From: JAVVHH01 sp965276815
GTDB taxonomy: Bacteria > Pseudomonadota > Alphaproteobacteria > Acetobacterales > Acetobacteraceae
NCBI GenBank assembly: GCA_965276815.1
Contig: CBDIBE010000006.1
Span: 186,001-250,000 of the forward strand
Reading direction: 5' to 3'
Length of the DNA stretch: 64,000 bases
This document shows, piece by piece, positions 1-8,217 of the stretch. The position numbers and the translations under genes are program-made. The stretch's first letter is position 1, and each line of letters opens with the position of its first letter. Below the pieces are notes generated by a model, which had not been told where the DNA came from, did no database searches, and saw only the letters and a program-made list of their open reading frames with translations.

Positions 1-162
1 GTCCACCTGAAACCCGCCCATGACCGACATCACGATAATCAGCGTCGCAACGCCGAGCGCGATGCCGACCAGGCTGAACCCAGCGATCACCGAGACAAAC
101 CGCTCACCCCGCCGCGCCCGCAAATACCGGCCGGCGACCGCCCGCTCAAAAGGTCCGAACAC
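1..162 (-). CDS. lolC: Lipoprotein-releasing ABC transporter permease, N-terminal part (LolC/LolE family)
   Basis: Partial gene, cut by the left window edge; 54 codons are visible. It starts with GTG, whose first G is also the last base of the proS stop (TAGTG). The visible protein reads VFGPFERAVAGRYLRARRG and then a hydrophobic segment (SVIAGFSLVGIALGVATLII), which is the start of the LolC/LolE-type inner-membrane permease that releases outer-membrane lipoproteins to LolA. The family has an N-terminal membrane segment, a periplasmic domain and a C-terminal FtsX-like domain; only the first segment is seen here. Its position after proS agrees with a common alphaproteobacterial order. LolC and LolE cannot be told apart from this fragment. 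Confidence 0.85.
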   Translation of the reverse strand, partial: MFGPFERAVAGRYLRARRGERFVSVIAGFSLVGIALGVATLIIVMSVMGGFQVD

Positions 163-1469
163 TAATTGATCCGCTGCAGCGCCGCGTCCAGCGAGAGCTC
201 CTGCCGCTCGCCGCTCGCCCGGCGCTTCAGCTCGACCGTCCCGGCGGCGGCGCCTCGCGGCCCGACCACGATCTGCCAAGGATGCCCCATCAGATCGGCA
301 TCCGCGAATTTCGGCCCGGCCCGCTCCTCGCGATCGTCATAAAGCGCGTTGCCGGCAAAATGCGCATAGGCTTGCTCACAGATCCGGTCGCAGGCCGCGT
401 CGCCTTGCTTGAGGTTGAGGATCGCCGCCCGGAACGGCGCCACGCTGTCGGGCCAAATGATCCCCGCCTCGTCGTGATGCGCCTCGATCAGCGCGCCCGC
501 CAAACGCGAGATGCCGACGCCATAGCTGCCCATTTCCGGCACGATCGGCTTGCCGTCTGGGCCAGGCACGGACAGCTCCATCGGCGCGCTATACTTGGTG
601 CCAAAGTAGAAAATATGGCCGACCTCGATCCCCCGCCCTTCCCGTCGCCGCGCCGGTTCGACCTTGGTCCAGGCCTCCGCATCGTGCCGCTCATCCGTCG
701 CCGCGTATTGTGTGGTCATCAGATTAAAGAAACGTTCAAGATCTGACGGATTGTTCGAATCGAAAGTAGCGCCGTAGTCGATCTCCTCGAACCCAGCATC
801 GAAGAACACCTGGCTCTCCCCGGTCGGCGCCAGGATGATGAATTCGTGGCTCAAATCGCCGCCGATCGGCCCGGAATCCGCCTGCATCGGGATTGCCGAG
901 ACGCCAAGCCGCTGGAAAATGCGCATGTAAGACAGCATCATCTTGCGATAGGTGATGACCGCGCCCGCATAATCCAAGTCGAAGCTATATGCGTCCTTCA
1001 TCAAGAACTCGCGGCCCCGCATCACGCCAAAACGCGGGCGGACCTCGTCGCGGAACTTCCACTGGATGTGGTAAAGCATCTGCGGCAATTGCCGGTAACT
1101 GTTGACGGATTGCCGCACCAAATCGGTAATCATCTCCTCATTGGTCGGGCCGAAAAGCATCTCCCGCTCGCCGCGGTCGCGGATGCGCAGCATCTCCGGC
1201 CCATACGCGTCATAGCGCCCGCTCTTGCGCCACAAATCCGCCGACTGCATCGTCGGCATCAACAACTCCTGCGCCCCGATCCGGTCCTGCTCCTCGCGCA
1301 CGATCTGGGCGATGTTCTGCAACACGCGCCAGCCCGCCGGCAGCCAAGCATAGATGCCGGCCGCGGTCTGCCGGACCAGCCCGGCCCGCAGCATCAGGCG
1401 GTGCGAAACGATCTGCGCTTCGGCGGGGTTCTCTTTCGTTGTAGGCACGAGCGAGCGGGAGAGGCGCAT
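162..1469 (-). CDS. proS: Prolyl-tRNA synthetase, short alphaproteobacterial type
   Basis: Class II aminoacyl-tRNA synthetase that charges tRNA-Pro with proline in the cytoplasm; 435 residues from the chosen ATG. That start gives MRLSRSLVPTTKENPAEAQ, the usual N-terminus, and is preceded by AGGA; the open frame continues 23 codons upstream but that part does not look like the family. Visible class II features are the FRDEVRPRFGVMRGREF region (motif 2) and the GSYGVGISRL region (motif 3), followed by a C-terminal anticodon-binding domain. The length is far below the roughly 570 residues of enzymes with a full editing insert, so the INS domain is missing or minimal, as in other alphaproteobacteria. 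The gene overlaps the downstream lol permease start by one base. Confidence 0.95.
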   Translation of the reverse strand: MRLSRSLVPTTKENPAEAQIVSHRLMLRAGLVRQTAAGIYAWLPAGWRVLQNIAQIVREEQDRIGAQELLMPTMQSADLWRKSGRYDAYGPEMLRIRDRGEREMLFGPTNEEMITDLVRQSVNSYRQLPQMLYHIQWKFRDEVRPRFGVMRGREFLMKDAYSFDLDYAGAVITYRKMMLSYMRIFQRLGVSAIPMQADSGPIGGDLSHEFIILAPTGESQVFFDAGFEEIDYGATFDSNNPSDLERFFNLMTTQYAATDERHDAEAWTKVEPARRREGRGIEVGHIFYFGTKYSAPMELSVPGPDGKPIVPEMGSYGVGISRLAGALIEAHHDEAGIIWPDSVAPFRAAILNLKQGDAACDRICEQAYAHFAGNALYDDREERAGPKFADADLMGHPWQIVVGPRGAAAGTVELKRRASGERQELSLDAALQRIN

Positions 1470-1849
1470 CTTGGTCCTAAAAACGCGGGCGGGGTGCGAC
1501 CCTACAAGCAGTCCGGCCCATTCGCCAGAGACAGCCAAAATCGAATGCTGCGACGCACAATCGATTTACCGCCGATTAACTATGCTAATATCCGAAATTG
1601 CGTGACAGCCCTGCGCTCCCGTTATAACAAAAAAGAAGGCCCGAGTGCTGGCAGCACTTCGGGCCAAGTTTAGGGAGGAAACGCCAGTCACGCGGCAGAA
1701 CTGGGAGAAGTCCCTGTTCTCCGCGTGATCATGCGTTCTTCGTGCCGAGCTGTCGAAGCTTTTCGCGCCATAGAACTGCAAAAAAATCGCCCCCTAGACA
1801 CAGTCTGCACAAACCCTGAGCAGCGATCGGCACTCTGCCCAGAAGGAAG
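1470..1849. other. Intergenic region between proS and the DUF1467 gene
   Basis: About 380 bases with no convincing protein gene on either strand; the short open frames here have no recognisable sequence and no good ribosome site. It holds a strong stem-loop (listed separately) that can end the long minus-strand operon upstream, so proS probably has its own promoter between about 1500 and 1630. No clear -35/-10 pair was seen. Confidence 0.6.
1629..1665 (-). terminator. Rho-independent terminator downstream of the nuo-to-DUF1467 run
   Basis: Positions 1638-1665 form a GC-rich stem of about 13 base pairs with one bulged base (GGCCCGA and TGCTG pairing with CAGCA and TCGGGCC). On the minus strand it is followed by TTCTTTTTTG, a good U-tract. 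It lies about 185 bases past the DUF1467 stop. Confidence 0.7.
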
Positions 1850-2092
1850 TCATCCGCCAGGCCTAAACGAGATCAGGTTGCTCCGGATGACCAGCATGAT
1901 CGCGCCCCAGATCAAAATTGATACCAGCGTCGTCGCCACGATCTTCCGGCCCATCATCGGGCGCGCCGGCGCGCCCCTCCAGCCGGTTACCGGGTCGGCC
2001 TCCTGCTGCGGTTGCGTCCCGAACGGCAGCACCGCGAACAGCACGGTCCACCAGACCATCACGTACAGCACGCAACCGGTGAACCACTGCAT
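1850..2092 (-). CDS. DUF1467 family small membrane protein
   Basis: An 80-residue protein with two predicted membrane helices (about residues 5-25 and 52-70) and a short polar loop. The N-terminus, MQWFTGCVLYVMVWWTVLFA, and the loop with PVTGWRGAPARP are typical of DUF1467, a family of unknown function that commonly sits between rnj and proS in alphaproteobacteria. Its ATG overlaps the rnj stop (TGATG), so the two genes are translationally coupled. It is probably the last gene of the run, as a terminator follows. Confidence 0.8.
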   Translation of the reverse strand: MQWFTGCVLYVMVWWTVLFAVLPFGTQPQQEADPVTGWRGAPARPMMGRKIVATTLVSILIWGAIMLVIRSNLISFRPGG

Positions 2093-3738
2093 CAGACCCT
2101 CAGCAAATGGACATCCACCATTGGACGCTTCTGCAGACGCCGCCCGAGAGCGCGCCGCAGGGCCGCCCGCGCGGCATCAGCCAGCGCCCCGTCATCCTGC
2201 CGCAGACCGGACGGCAAATCCGCCACCGCCTGGCCGAACTCCGCCGCCACCCGCGCCGTCTCCGGATCATCCTGTTCGAACAGACCCGGCGCGCTGACCT
2301 TCGCCTTGCCCATGAGCCGCCCTGTCCCATCCACCGCGAAGCTGCCGAGCACCACTCCGTTGAACAGCATACGCCGCCGGGCCGAAAGCACCCCGCCGTT
2401 TAACGGCACGACCCGGTTGCCGTCCAGCACCAGCCGGCCCACTGGCGCGCTGTCCACCACCTCCGGATGGCCCGGCGCCAACCCCAGCACATCCCCATCC
2501 TCAAGCAAGATCGGCGACGCCCCGCTCGCCCGCGCCAGCTCGGCATGCGCGGACAAATGCCGCCACTCGCCATGCGTCGGCACCGAGAATTTCGGCCGGA
2601 CCAGCCGATACAGCGTGCGCAGCTCCTCGCGCGCCGGATGGCCGGACACGTGCACCGGATGGTCATCATCGGTGATCACGCGCACCCCGCGCCGCACCAG
2701 CCCGTCCTGCACCGTCATGATCGCCCGCTCGTTGCCGGGGATCATGCGGCTGCTGAAGATCACCGTGTCCCCCTCGCCCAGCGCGATGTTCGGGTGCGTG
2801 TCGCTCGCGATCCGCGCCAGGGCGCTGCGTGGCTCGCCCTGGCTGCCCGTCGCGATGATCAGCAATTCCTCGTCGTCGATCGCGCTGGTGGCGTCTTCCG
2901 GCAGGAACGGCGGGATCTCCTTGAGGTAGCCGCAATCACGCGCCGCCGCCTCGAGGTTCCGCAGGCTCCGCCCAACCAACGCCACACGCCGCCCGGCGCC
3001 GCGCGCCGCCAGCGCGATGCTCTCCACCCGCGCCACATTGCTCGCAAAGCACGTCACCGCGATCCGGCCGTGCAGATCCCCAATCAGCTCGCGCAAACTC
3101 TCCCGCACCTCGGATTCCGAGCCGGAAGTGCCGTCCACCATGGCGTTCGTGCTGTCGCAGATCATTGCCAGCACGCCCTCTTCGCCGAGCCGGGCAAACG
3201 CCGCCTCGTCCGTCGGCGACCCAATCAGCGGCGCCTGGTCCAGCTTCCAGTCTCCGGTATGCAGGATCGTCCCAAGCGGCGTGCGCAACACCAGCGCCTG
3301 CGACTCCGGGATCGAATGCGAGACCGCCAGGAACTGCAGCTTGAACGGCGGCAGCTCGATCGAACCCCCGGACGGGACCGTGTGCAGGCGCACCTCGTGC
3401 AGGATCCCCGCCTCGCCCAGCTTGCGCCGCAGCACCGCCGAGGCGAACGGCGTCGCGTAGATCGGGCAGCGCAGCTGCGGCCAGAGATGCGCCACCGCGC
3501 CCAGATGGTCCTCGTGCGCGTGGGTGATGATCAGCGCCAGCAGCTTGTCCCGCCGCTCCACCAGGAAGCCGGGATCCGGCATCATGATTTCCGCCTCGGG
3601 ATTGTCGCTAGTGCCGAAGCCGATGCCGCAATCCACCGCGAGCCAACGCCCGCTGCACCGGTAAAGGTTGAGGTTCATGCCGATCTCGCCCGTCCCACCC
3701 AGGGGCAGGAAGGCCAGATCACCGCTATACGCGTCCAT
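2092..3738 (-). CDS. rnj: Ribonuclease J
   Basis: Metallo-beta-lactamase/beta-CASP ribonuclease of 548 residues, with 5'-exo and endonuclease activity in RNA maturation and decay. The N-terminal MBL domain has the zinc motif HAHEDH (in ITHAHEDHLGAV) and further metal residues in LHTGDWKLD. The beta-CASP segment carries ICDSTNAMVDG, and the late HVSGHPAREEL motif is present. A C-terminal domain of about 100 residues follows. The start ATG lies directly after the coaX stop (TAAATG), and the stop overlaps the DUF1467 start, so it belongs to the complex I operon tail. Confidence 0.95.
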   Translation of the reverse strand: MDAYSGDLAFLPLGGTGEIGMNLNLYRCSGRWLAVDCGIGFGTSDNPEAEIMMPDPGFLVERRDKLLALIITHAHEDHLGAVAHLWPQLRCPIYATPFASAVLRRKLGEAGILHEVRLHTVPSGGSIELPPFKLQFLAVSHSIPESQALVLRTPLGTILHTGDWKLDQAPLIGSPTDEAAFARLGEEGVLAMICDSTNAMVDGTSGSESEVRESLRELIGDLHGRIAVTCFASNVARVESIALAARGAGRRVALVGRSLRNLEAAARDCGYLKEIPPFLPEDATSAIDDEELLIIATGSQGEPRSALARIASDTHPNIALGEGDTVIFSSRMIPGNERAIMTVQDGLVRRGVRVITDDDHPVHVSGHPAREELRTLYRLVRPKFSVPTHGEWRHLSAHAELARASGASPILLEDGDVLGLAPGHPEVVDSAPVGRLVLDGNRVVPLNGGVLSARRRMLFNGVVLGSFAVDGTGRLMGKAKVSAPGLFEQDDPETARVAAEFGQAVADLPSGLRQDDGALADAARAALRRALGRRLQKRPMVDVHLLRV

Positions 3739-4548
3739 TTAATCGCTTTCTAAAGGTCGTACTCTGTCACGAGCTAATGTGGGGGCGGGGTTCCGCTCCG
3801 CCAACAAGCGCAGCCCATCCAGGGTCAGGTCCGGGGCCACCGTGCCGATCACCGTGGTCCCCTCGGCCAGCAGCGGCGCCAGGCCGCCCGTGGCAATCAC
3901 CTTCATCGGCTCCTCATACTCGGCCCGGATGCGCGCCACCAAGCCCTCGATCAGCCCGACATAGCCCCAATAAATGCCCGACTGCATCGCCGGGATGGTC
4001 GAGCGGCCGATCACCGCCTGCGGCCGGCCAATTCCGATCCGCGGCAGGCGCGCGGCGGCCTTGTGCAGCGCCTCGATCGAGAGGTTGATCCCAGGCGCGA
4101 TCGCGCCGCCCAAATAGGCGCCCGTCGCATCGATCACGTCGAACGTCGTCGCGGTACCGAAGTCGATCACCATCAGCGGGCCGCGATAGGCATTATGCGC
4201 CGCCAGCGAGTTCAGCAACCGGTCGGCCCCGACTTCATCCGGATTGTCGACCTTGATCTCGAACCCCCAGTCGAGGTTAGCGCGCGCCACCAGCGGCTCG
4301 GTGTCGAAATACTCGCGGCACAGCCGGCGCAAATGATACAGCGCCGCGGGGACCACGGTCCCGATCACGGTGCGGCTGATCTCATTGCGCTTCAAGCCAC
4401 TGATCCCGAGCAGCGTCAGCAGCCACACCGCATATTCGTCGGACGTTCGCTGCGGCTCGGTGGCGATGCGCCAAATGCCGCGCCAAGAGTCACCGTCGTG
4501 CACGGCGAAGACCACGTTGGTGTTGCCCGCATCGACCACGAGCAGCAT
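3739..4548 (-). CDS. coaX: Type III pantothenate kinase
   Basis: Phosphorylates pantothenate in the first step of coenzyme A synthesis; 269 residues. The chosen start gives MLLVVDAGNTNVVFAVHDG, which has the ASKHA phosphate-1 motif DAGNTN. Other family motifs are the RANLDWGFEIKVDNPDEVGADR region, the second Asp motif in VIDFGTATTFDVID and the GGAIAPGINLS loop. The open frame runs further upstream, but that part overlaps birA in another frame and is not real. The start lies two bases after the birA stop and the TAA stop abuts the rnj ATG. Confidence 0.95.
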   Translation of the reverse strand: MLLVVDAGNTNVVFAVHDGDSWRGIWRIATEPQRTSDEYAVWLLTLLGISGLKRNEISRTVIGTVVPAALYHLRRLCREYFDTEPLVARANLDWGFEIKVDNPDEVGADRLLNSLAAHNAYRGPLMVIDFGTATTFDVIDATGAYLGGAIAPGINLSIEALHKAAARLPRIGIGRPQAVIGRSTIPAMQSGIYWGYVGLIEGLVARIRAEYEEPMKVIATGGLAPLLAEGTTVIGTVAPDLTLDGLRLLAERNPAPTLARDRVRPLESD

Positions 4549-4550
4549 GG

Positions 4551-5273
4551 TTATACCCCTTGCAGGACGTCCCCGGTCGGGAACGCCCGAACCCGCCCAT
4601 TGGATTGCAGCAACAATTCGCCAGCCTCGCTCAGCCCGGCGAACGTGCCGGAAACCTGCGTCGCCCCCAGATTGAGCCGTATCTGCGTCCCCGGCGCCGG
4701 GCCACGCTCCAGCCAGGCGCGGCGCACCGGCGCAAAACCGTCGCGTAAGCTGAGCAGCGTCCACTGATCGAGACAGTGCATAACCGACAGTGCCACCGGC
4801 CGCGGCGGCGCCGGGCGCGGCAGCTTGGCCGCTCCCGGCAAATCGGGCGCCGACCCCAGATTGACCCCGAAGCCGATCACCAGCCACGCCAGCCGCTTCA
4901 CCTCGACGGCGCTATCGAGCAGCAAGCCGCCCAGCTTACGGCCATCCAAGAGCAGATCGTTCGGCCATTTCAGCCGGATCGGCGGCGACCCATTGGCCTC
5001 CAGCGCCTCGGCCATTGCCACCGCCGCGAGCAGCGCCCAATGCCCGGCCGAAGCCGGCGGACCCGGCGGCCGCAGCAGCACCGATAGCGCCAGGTTGCCG
5101 CTCAGCGTCTCCCATTGCCGCCCCCGGCTGCCTCGCCCCGCCGTCTGCCGCGCCGCGAGCACCGCCAGCCGGGCCGGCTCACCCGCCTGGGCGAGCGTGG
5201 CGCACAAATCGGACGTCGAGGCGACGCTCTCGTATTCCCGCAGCCGCCAGCCCGGCGGCACCCGATCGCTCAC
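4551..5273 (-). CDS. birA: Biotin--[acetyl-CoA-carboxylase] ligase, catalytic type without repressor domain
   Basis: Attaches biotin to biotin-dependent carboxylases; 240 residues from a GTG start that overlaps the nuoN stop (GTGA). The biotinyl-AMP loop is AGRGSRGRQW, and the conserved KWPNDLLLDGRKLGGLLL motif is present. There is no N-terminal helix-turn-helix, so this form cannot act as the bio operon repressor seen in E. coli. BirA after nuoN is a conserved arrangement in alphaproteobacteria. Confidence 0.93.
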   Translation of the reverse strand: MSDRVPPGWRLREYESVASTSDLCATLAQAGEPARLAVLAARQTAGRGSRGRQWETLSGNLALSVLLRPPGPPASAGHWALLAAVAMAEALEANGSPPIRLKWPNDLLLDGRKLGGLLLDSAVEVKRLAWLVIGFGVNLGSAPDLPGAAKLPRPAPPRPVALSVMHCLDQWTLLSLRDGFAPVRRAWLERGPAPGTQIRLNLGATQVSGTFAGLSEAGELLLQSNGRVRAFPTGDVLQGV

Positions 5274-6688
5274 CCGAACAGCACCCGCGCCGCCTGCCCG
5301 GCCGCCGACAGCACCGGCGCCGGAAACACGAAGAACAGCGCGGTGACGAATGCGCCGACCCCGCCGACGAAAGTGACCGAGGTGGCGCGCGCATCGAAGG
5401 CCGGCTCCGCCTTGTCGAAATACATCACCTTGATCACCCTCAGGTAATAGAACGCGCCCACCACGCTGGTCAGCACGCCGACCACCGCCAACAGCCAGTA
5501 GCCGGACTCCACCGCCGGCCGGAACACGTAGAGCTTGCCGAAGAAGCCCGAGAATGGCGGGATCCCCGCCATGCTGAACATGAAGATGGTCATGATCAGA
5601 GCCAGCCCCGGATCGGTGCTGCCCAGCCCGGCCAAATCCGAAATTTGCTCGAGCGCCCGCCCGCGCCGCCGCATGGCGATCAGCACCGCGAACACGCCGA
5701 TGCTCATGAACACGTAGGTGACCATGTAGACCATCACGCCGGTGATGCCGTCCCGCGTGCCAACGGCGAGCCCGACCAGCGCGTAGCCGACATGGCCGAT
5801 GCTGGAATACGCCATCAGCCGCTTGATGTTGCGCTGCCCGATCGCGGCCAGCGCACCCAGGATCATCGAGGCCAGCGACACGATGACGATCAGCCCGGTC
5901 CATTGCTGCAGCACCGGGCCAAACGGCACCTCCAGCGCGCGCAGCAGCAGCGCAATCGCCGCCACTTTCGGCGCCGTGCTCATAAAGGCGGTGACCGGCG
6001 TCGGCGCCCCCTCGTAGACGTCCGGCGTCCACATATGGAACGGCACCGCCGACAGCTTGAACGCCAGCCCCGCGATGATGAACACCACGCCGACGATCAA
6101 CCCCGCCGACGGCCCTCCCGACCGGCTCAGCGCCTGCGCCAGATCGCCGAACTGCATCGTCCCGGCAAAGCCGTAAGCCAGCGAAATGCCATACAGCAGC
6201 AGCCCAGAGGCCAGCGCGCCGAGGATGAAGAACTTCAGCCCCGCCTCCGCCGAACGCGAGTCGTCCCGGTTAAAGGCGCAAAGCACGTAAAGCGCCAGCG
6301 ACTGCAGCTCGAGCCCGAGATACAGCGTCATCAGGCTCGCCGTGCTGCACATGATCATCATGCCGACGGTCGACAGCAGCACCAGCACCGGGAACTCGAA
6401 CCGACTGATCCCCGCCTGCACGTTGTAGTCGAGCGCCAGCACGATACTGAGCCCGGCGCCCGCCAGGATCAGCATCTTCATGAACACCGCGAACGGGTCC
6501 ACCACGAACAGCCCGTTATAGCCGCCGCCCGACGCCGAAAGCTCCATCACCGCCGTCAGCAGCAGCGCGCCGAACGACAGCATCGTGCAGGCAAAGGTCG
6601 CGTTATCCTTGCGCAGCACGCCGAAGATCAGGATCGCCATCGCGCAGCACGTCAGCACGATCTCCGGCAGGGCAACGGTCCAGTTCAT
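5270..6688 (-). CDS. nuoN: NADH-quinone oxidoreductase subunit N
   Basis: Antiporter-like membrane subunit of complex I; 472 residues from the chosen ATG (MNWTVALPEIVLTCCAMAIL). It has about 14 hydrophobic helices and the proton-channel residues of the Mrp-like fold, including the PFHMWTPDVYEGAPTPVTAF region. The ATG overlaps the nuoM stop (ATGA) and the TGA overlaps the birA GTG. The longer open frame upstream lies inside nuoM and was not used. Confidence 0.96.
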   Translation of the reverse strand: MNWTVALPEIVLTCCAMAILIFGVLRKDNATFACTMLSFGALLLTAVMELSASGGGYNGLFVVDPFAVFMKMLILAGAGLSIVLALDYNVQAGISRFEFPVLVLLSTVGMMIMCSTASLMTLYLGLELQSLALYVLCAFNRDDSRSAEAGLKFFILGALASGLLLYGISLAYGFAGTMQFGDLAQALSRSGGPSAGLIVGVVFIIAGLAFKLSAVPFHMWTPDVYEGAPTPVTAFMSTAPKVAAIALLLRALEVPFGPVLQQWTGLIVIVSLASMILGALAAIGQRNIKRLMAYSSIGHVGYALVGLAVGTRDGITGVMVYMVTYVFMSIGVFAVLIAMRRRGRALEQISDLAGLGSTDPGLALIMTIFMFSMAGIPPFSGFFGKLYVFRPAVESGYWLLAVVGVLTSVVGAFYYLRVIKVMYFDKAEPAFDARATSVTFVGGVGAFVTALFFVFPAPVLSAAGQAARVLFG

Positions 6689-8217
6689 GGCGTGGCCTTC
6701 GCGAACTGATGCGCGCCCAGCGCGGCGGCATGCTGCTCCACCATCGCGTGCACGCTCGCATCGAAGAACTGCGTGAAACTGCTCGGATAGATGCCCATCC
6801 ACAGCGTCAGCACCACGAGCGGCGCGAACACCGCGATCTCCCGCGGCGACAGGTCGAGGATGCGCCGCAGATCGTCCCGCGTGATCACCCCGAAGATGAC
6901 CCGGCGGTACAGCCAGAGCATGTACCCCGCTCCCAGGATCATCCCTAGGCTGCCCAGCAGCGCCAGCCAGAAGTTCACCTTGAGCGCGCCCACCAGCACC
7001 AAGAACTCGCCGATGAACCCGGACGTCCCTGGCAAGCCGATGCTCGCCAGGGTGAACACCATGAACGTGACCGCATAAGCCGGCATGCGCTGCGCCAGCC
7101 CGCCATACCGGTCGATGTCGCGCGTATGGATCCGGTCATAGACCACGCCCACGCACAGGAAGAGCGCGGCCGAGACGATCCCGTGCGACAGCATCTGAAA
7201 CAGCGCCCCTTGGATACCTTGGGCGTTGAAAGTGAAGATCCCGATAACGACCACGCCCATATGCGCCACCGACGAATAGGCGATCAGCTTCTTCATATCG
7301 GTCTGCGCCAGCGCCACCAGCGAGGTGTAAATCACCGCCACCACCCCCAGCGCATACATCAGCGGCGCGAACTCGGCACTCGCATTGGGCAGCATCGGCA
7401 ACGAGAAGCGCAGAAACCCATAAGCGCCCATCTTCAGCAGCACGCCCGCCAGGATCACCGAGCCTGCCGTCGGCGCCTCCACATGCGCGTCCGGCAGCCA
7501 AGTATGCACCGGCCACATCGGCACCTTCACCGCGAACGAGGCGAGGAACGCCAGGAACAGCCAGAACTGCATGTGCCCGGGGAACTGCGTCGTCATCAGC
7601 ACCGATATGTCGGTCGTCCCCGCCGTGTACCACATCAGCAGCAGCGCCAGCAGCATCAGGATCGACCCCCACAGCGTGTAGAGGAAGAACTTGAAGCTCG
7701 CATAGACCCGGCGCGGCCCGCCCCAGATCCCGATGATCAGGAACATCGGAATCAGCACGCCCTCGAAGAACATGTAGAACACGATGAAGTCCTGCGCGCA
7801 GAACATGCCGACCATCATGGTCTCCAGGACCAGGAAGGCGATCATGTATTCCCGCACCCGCGTCTTGACCGACTCCCAGCTCGCCAGGATGCAGATCGGC
7901 GTCAGCAGCGTCGACAGCAGCACGAACAGCACCGAGATGCCGTCGACCCCCATCCGGTAATCCACCTTGAAGTCCGGCAGCCAGGTCACGTGTTCCTGGA
8001 ACTGATAGCCGGGTTCGGTGATGTCGAAATCAAACCAGAGCTTGAGCGACAGCAGAAAGATGATCAGGCTCGTCCACAGCGCCGCAAAGCGGGCGTTGCG
8101 CGCCACCACCTCCTCTGGCCCACGCACGCTCATGATGAAGGCCACGCCCACCAGCGGCAGCCAGGTCAGCAGCGAGAGGATCGGGAAACCGGCGGCGTTC
8201 GTGTTCATATCGCTCAC
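6685..8217 (-). CDS. nuoM: NADH-quinone oxidoreductase subunit M
   Basis: Antiporter-like proton-pumping subunit of complex I; 510 residues. Typical sequence includes DGISVLFVLLSTLLTPICIL and the PMWPVHTWLPDAHVEAPT channel region with its conserved lysine, histidine and glutamate. The start is GTG at 8217, overlapping the nuoL stop (GTGA); an in-frame ATG three codons later is an alternative. The stop overlaps the nuoN start. Confidence 0.97.
   Translation of the reverse strand: MSDMNTNAAGFPILSLLTWLPLVGVAFIMSVRGPEEVVARNARFAALWTSLIIFLLSLKLWFDFDITEPGYQFQEHVTWLPDFKVDYRMGVDGISVLFVLLSTLLTPICILASWESVKTRVREYMIAFLVLETMMVGMFCAQDFIVFYMFFEGVLIPMFLIIGIWGGPRRVYASFKFFLYTLWGSILMLLALLLMWYTAGTTDISVLMTTQFPGHMQFWLFLAFLASFAVKVPMWPVHTWLPDAHVEAPTAGSVILAGVLLKMGAYGFLRFSLPMLPNASAEFAPLMYALGVVAVIYTSLVALAQTDMKKLIAYSSVAHMGVVVIGIFTFNAQGIQGALFQMLSHGIVSAALFLCVGVVYDRIHTRDIDRYGGLAQRMPAYAVTFMVFTLASIGLPGTSGFIGEFLVLVGALKVNFWLALLGSLGMILGAGYMLWLYRRVIFGVITRDDLRRILDLSPREIAVFAPLVVLTLWMGIYPSSFTQFFDASVHAMVEQHAAALGAHQFAKATP

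Noticed and set aside
1566..1781. A 71-codon minus-strand open frame upstream of proS
   Set aside because: It spans the terminator hairpin, has no ribosome site and no recognisable sequence.
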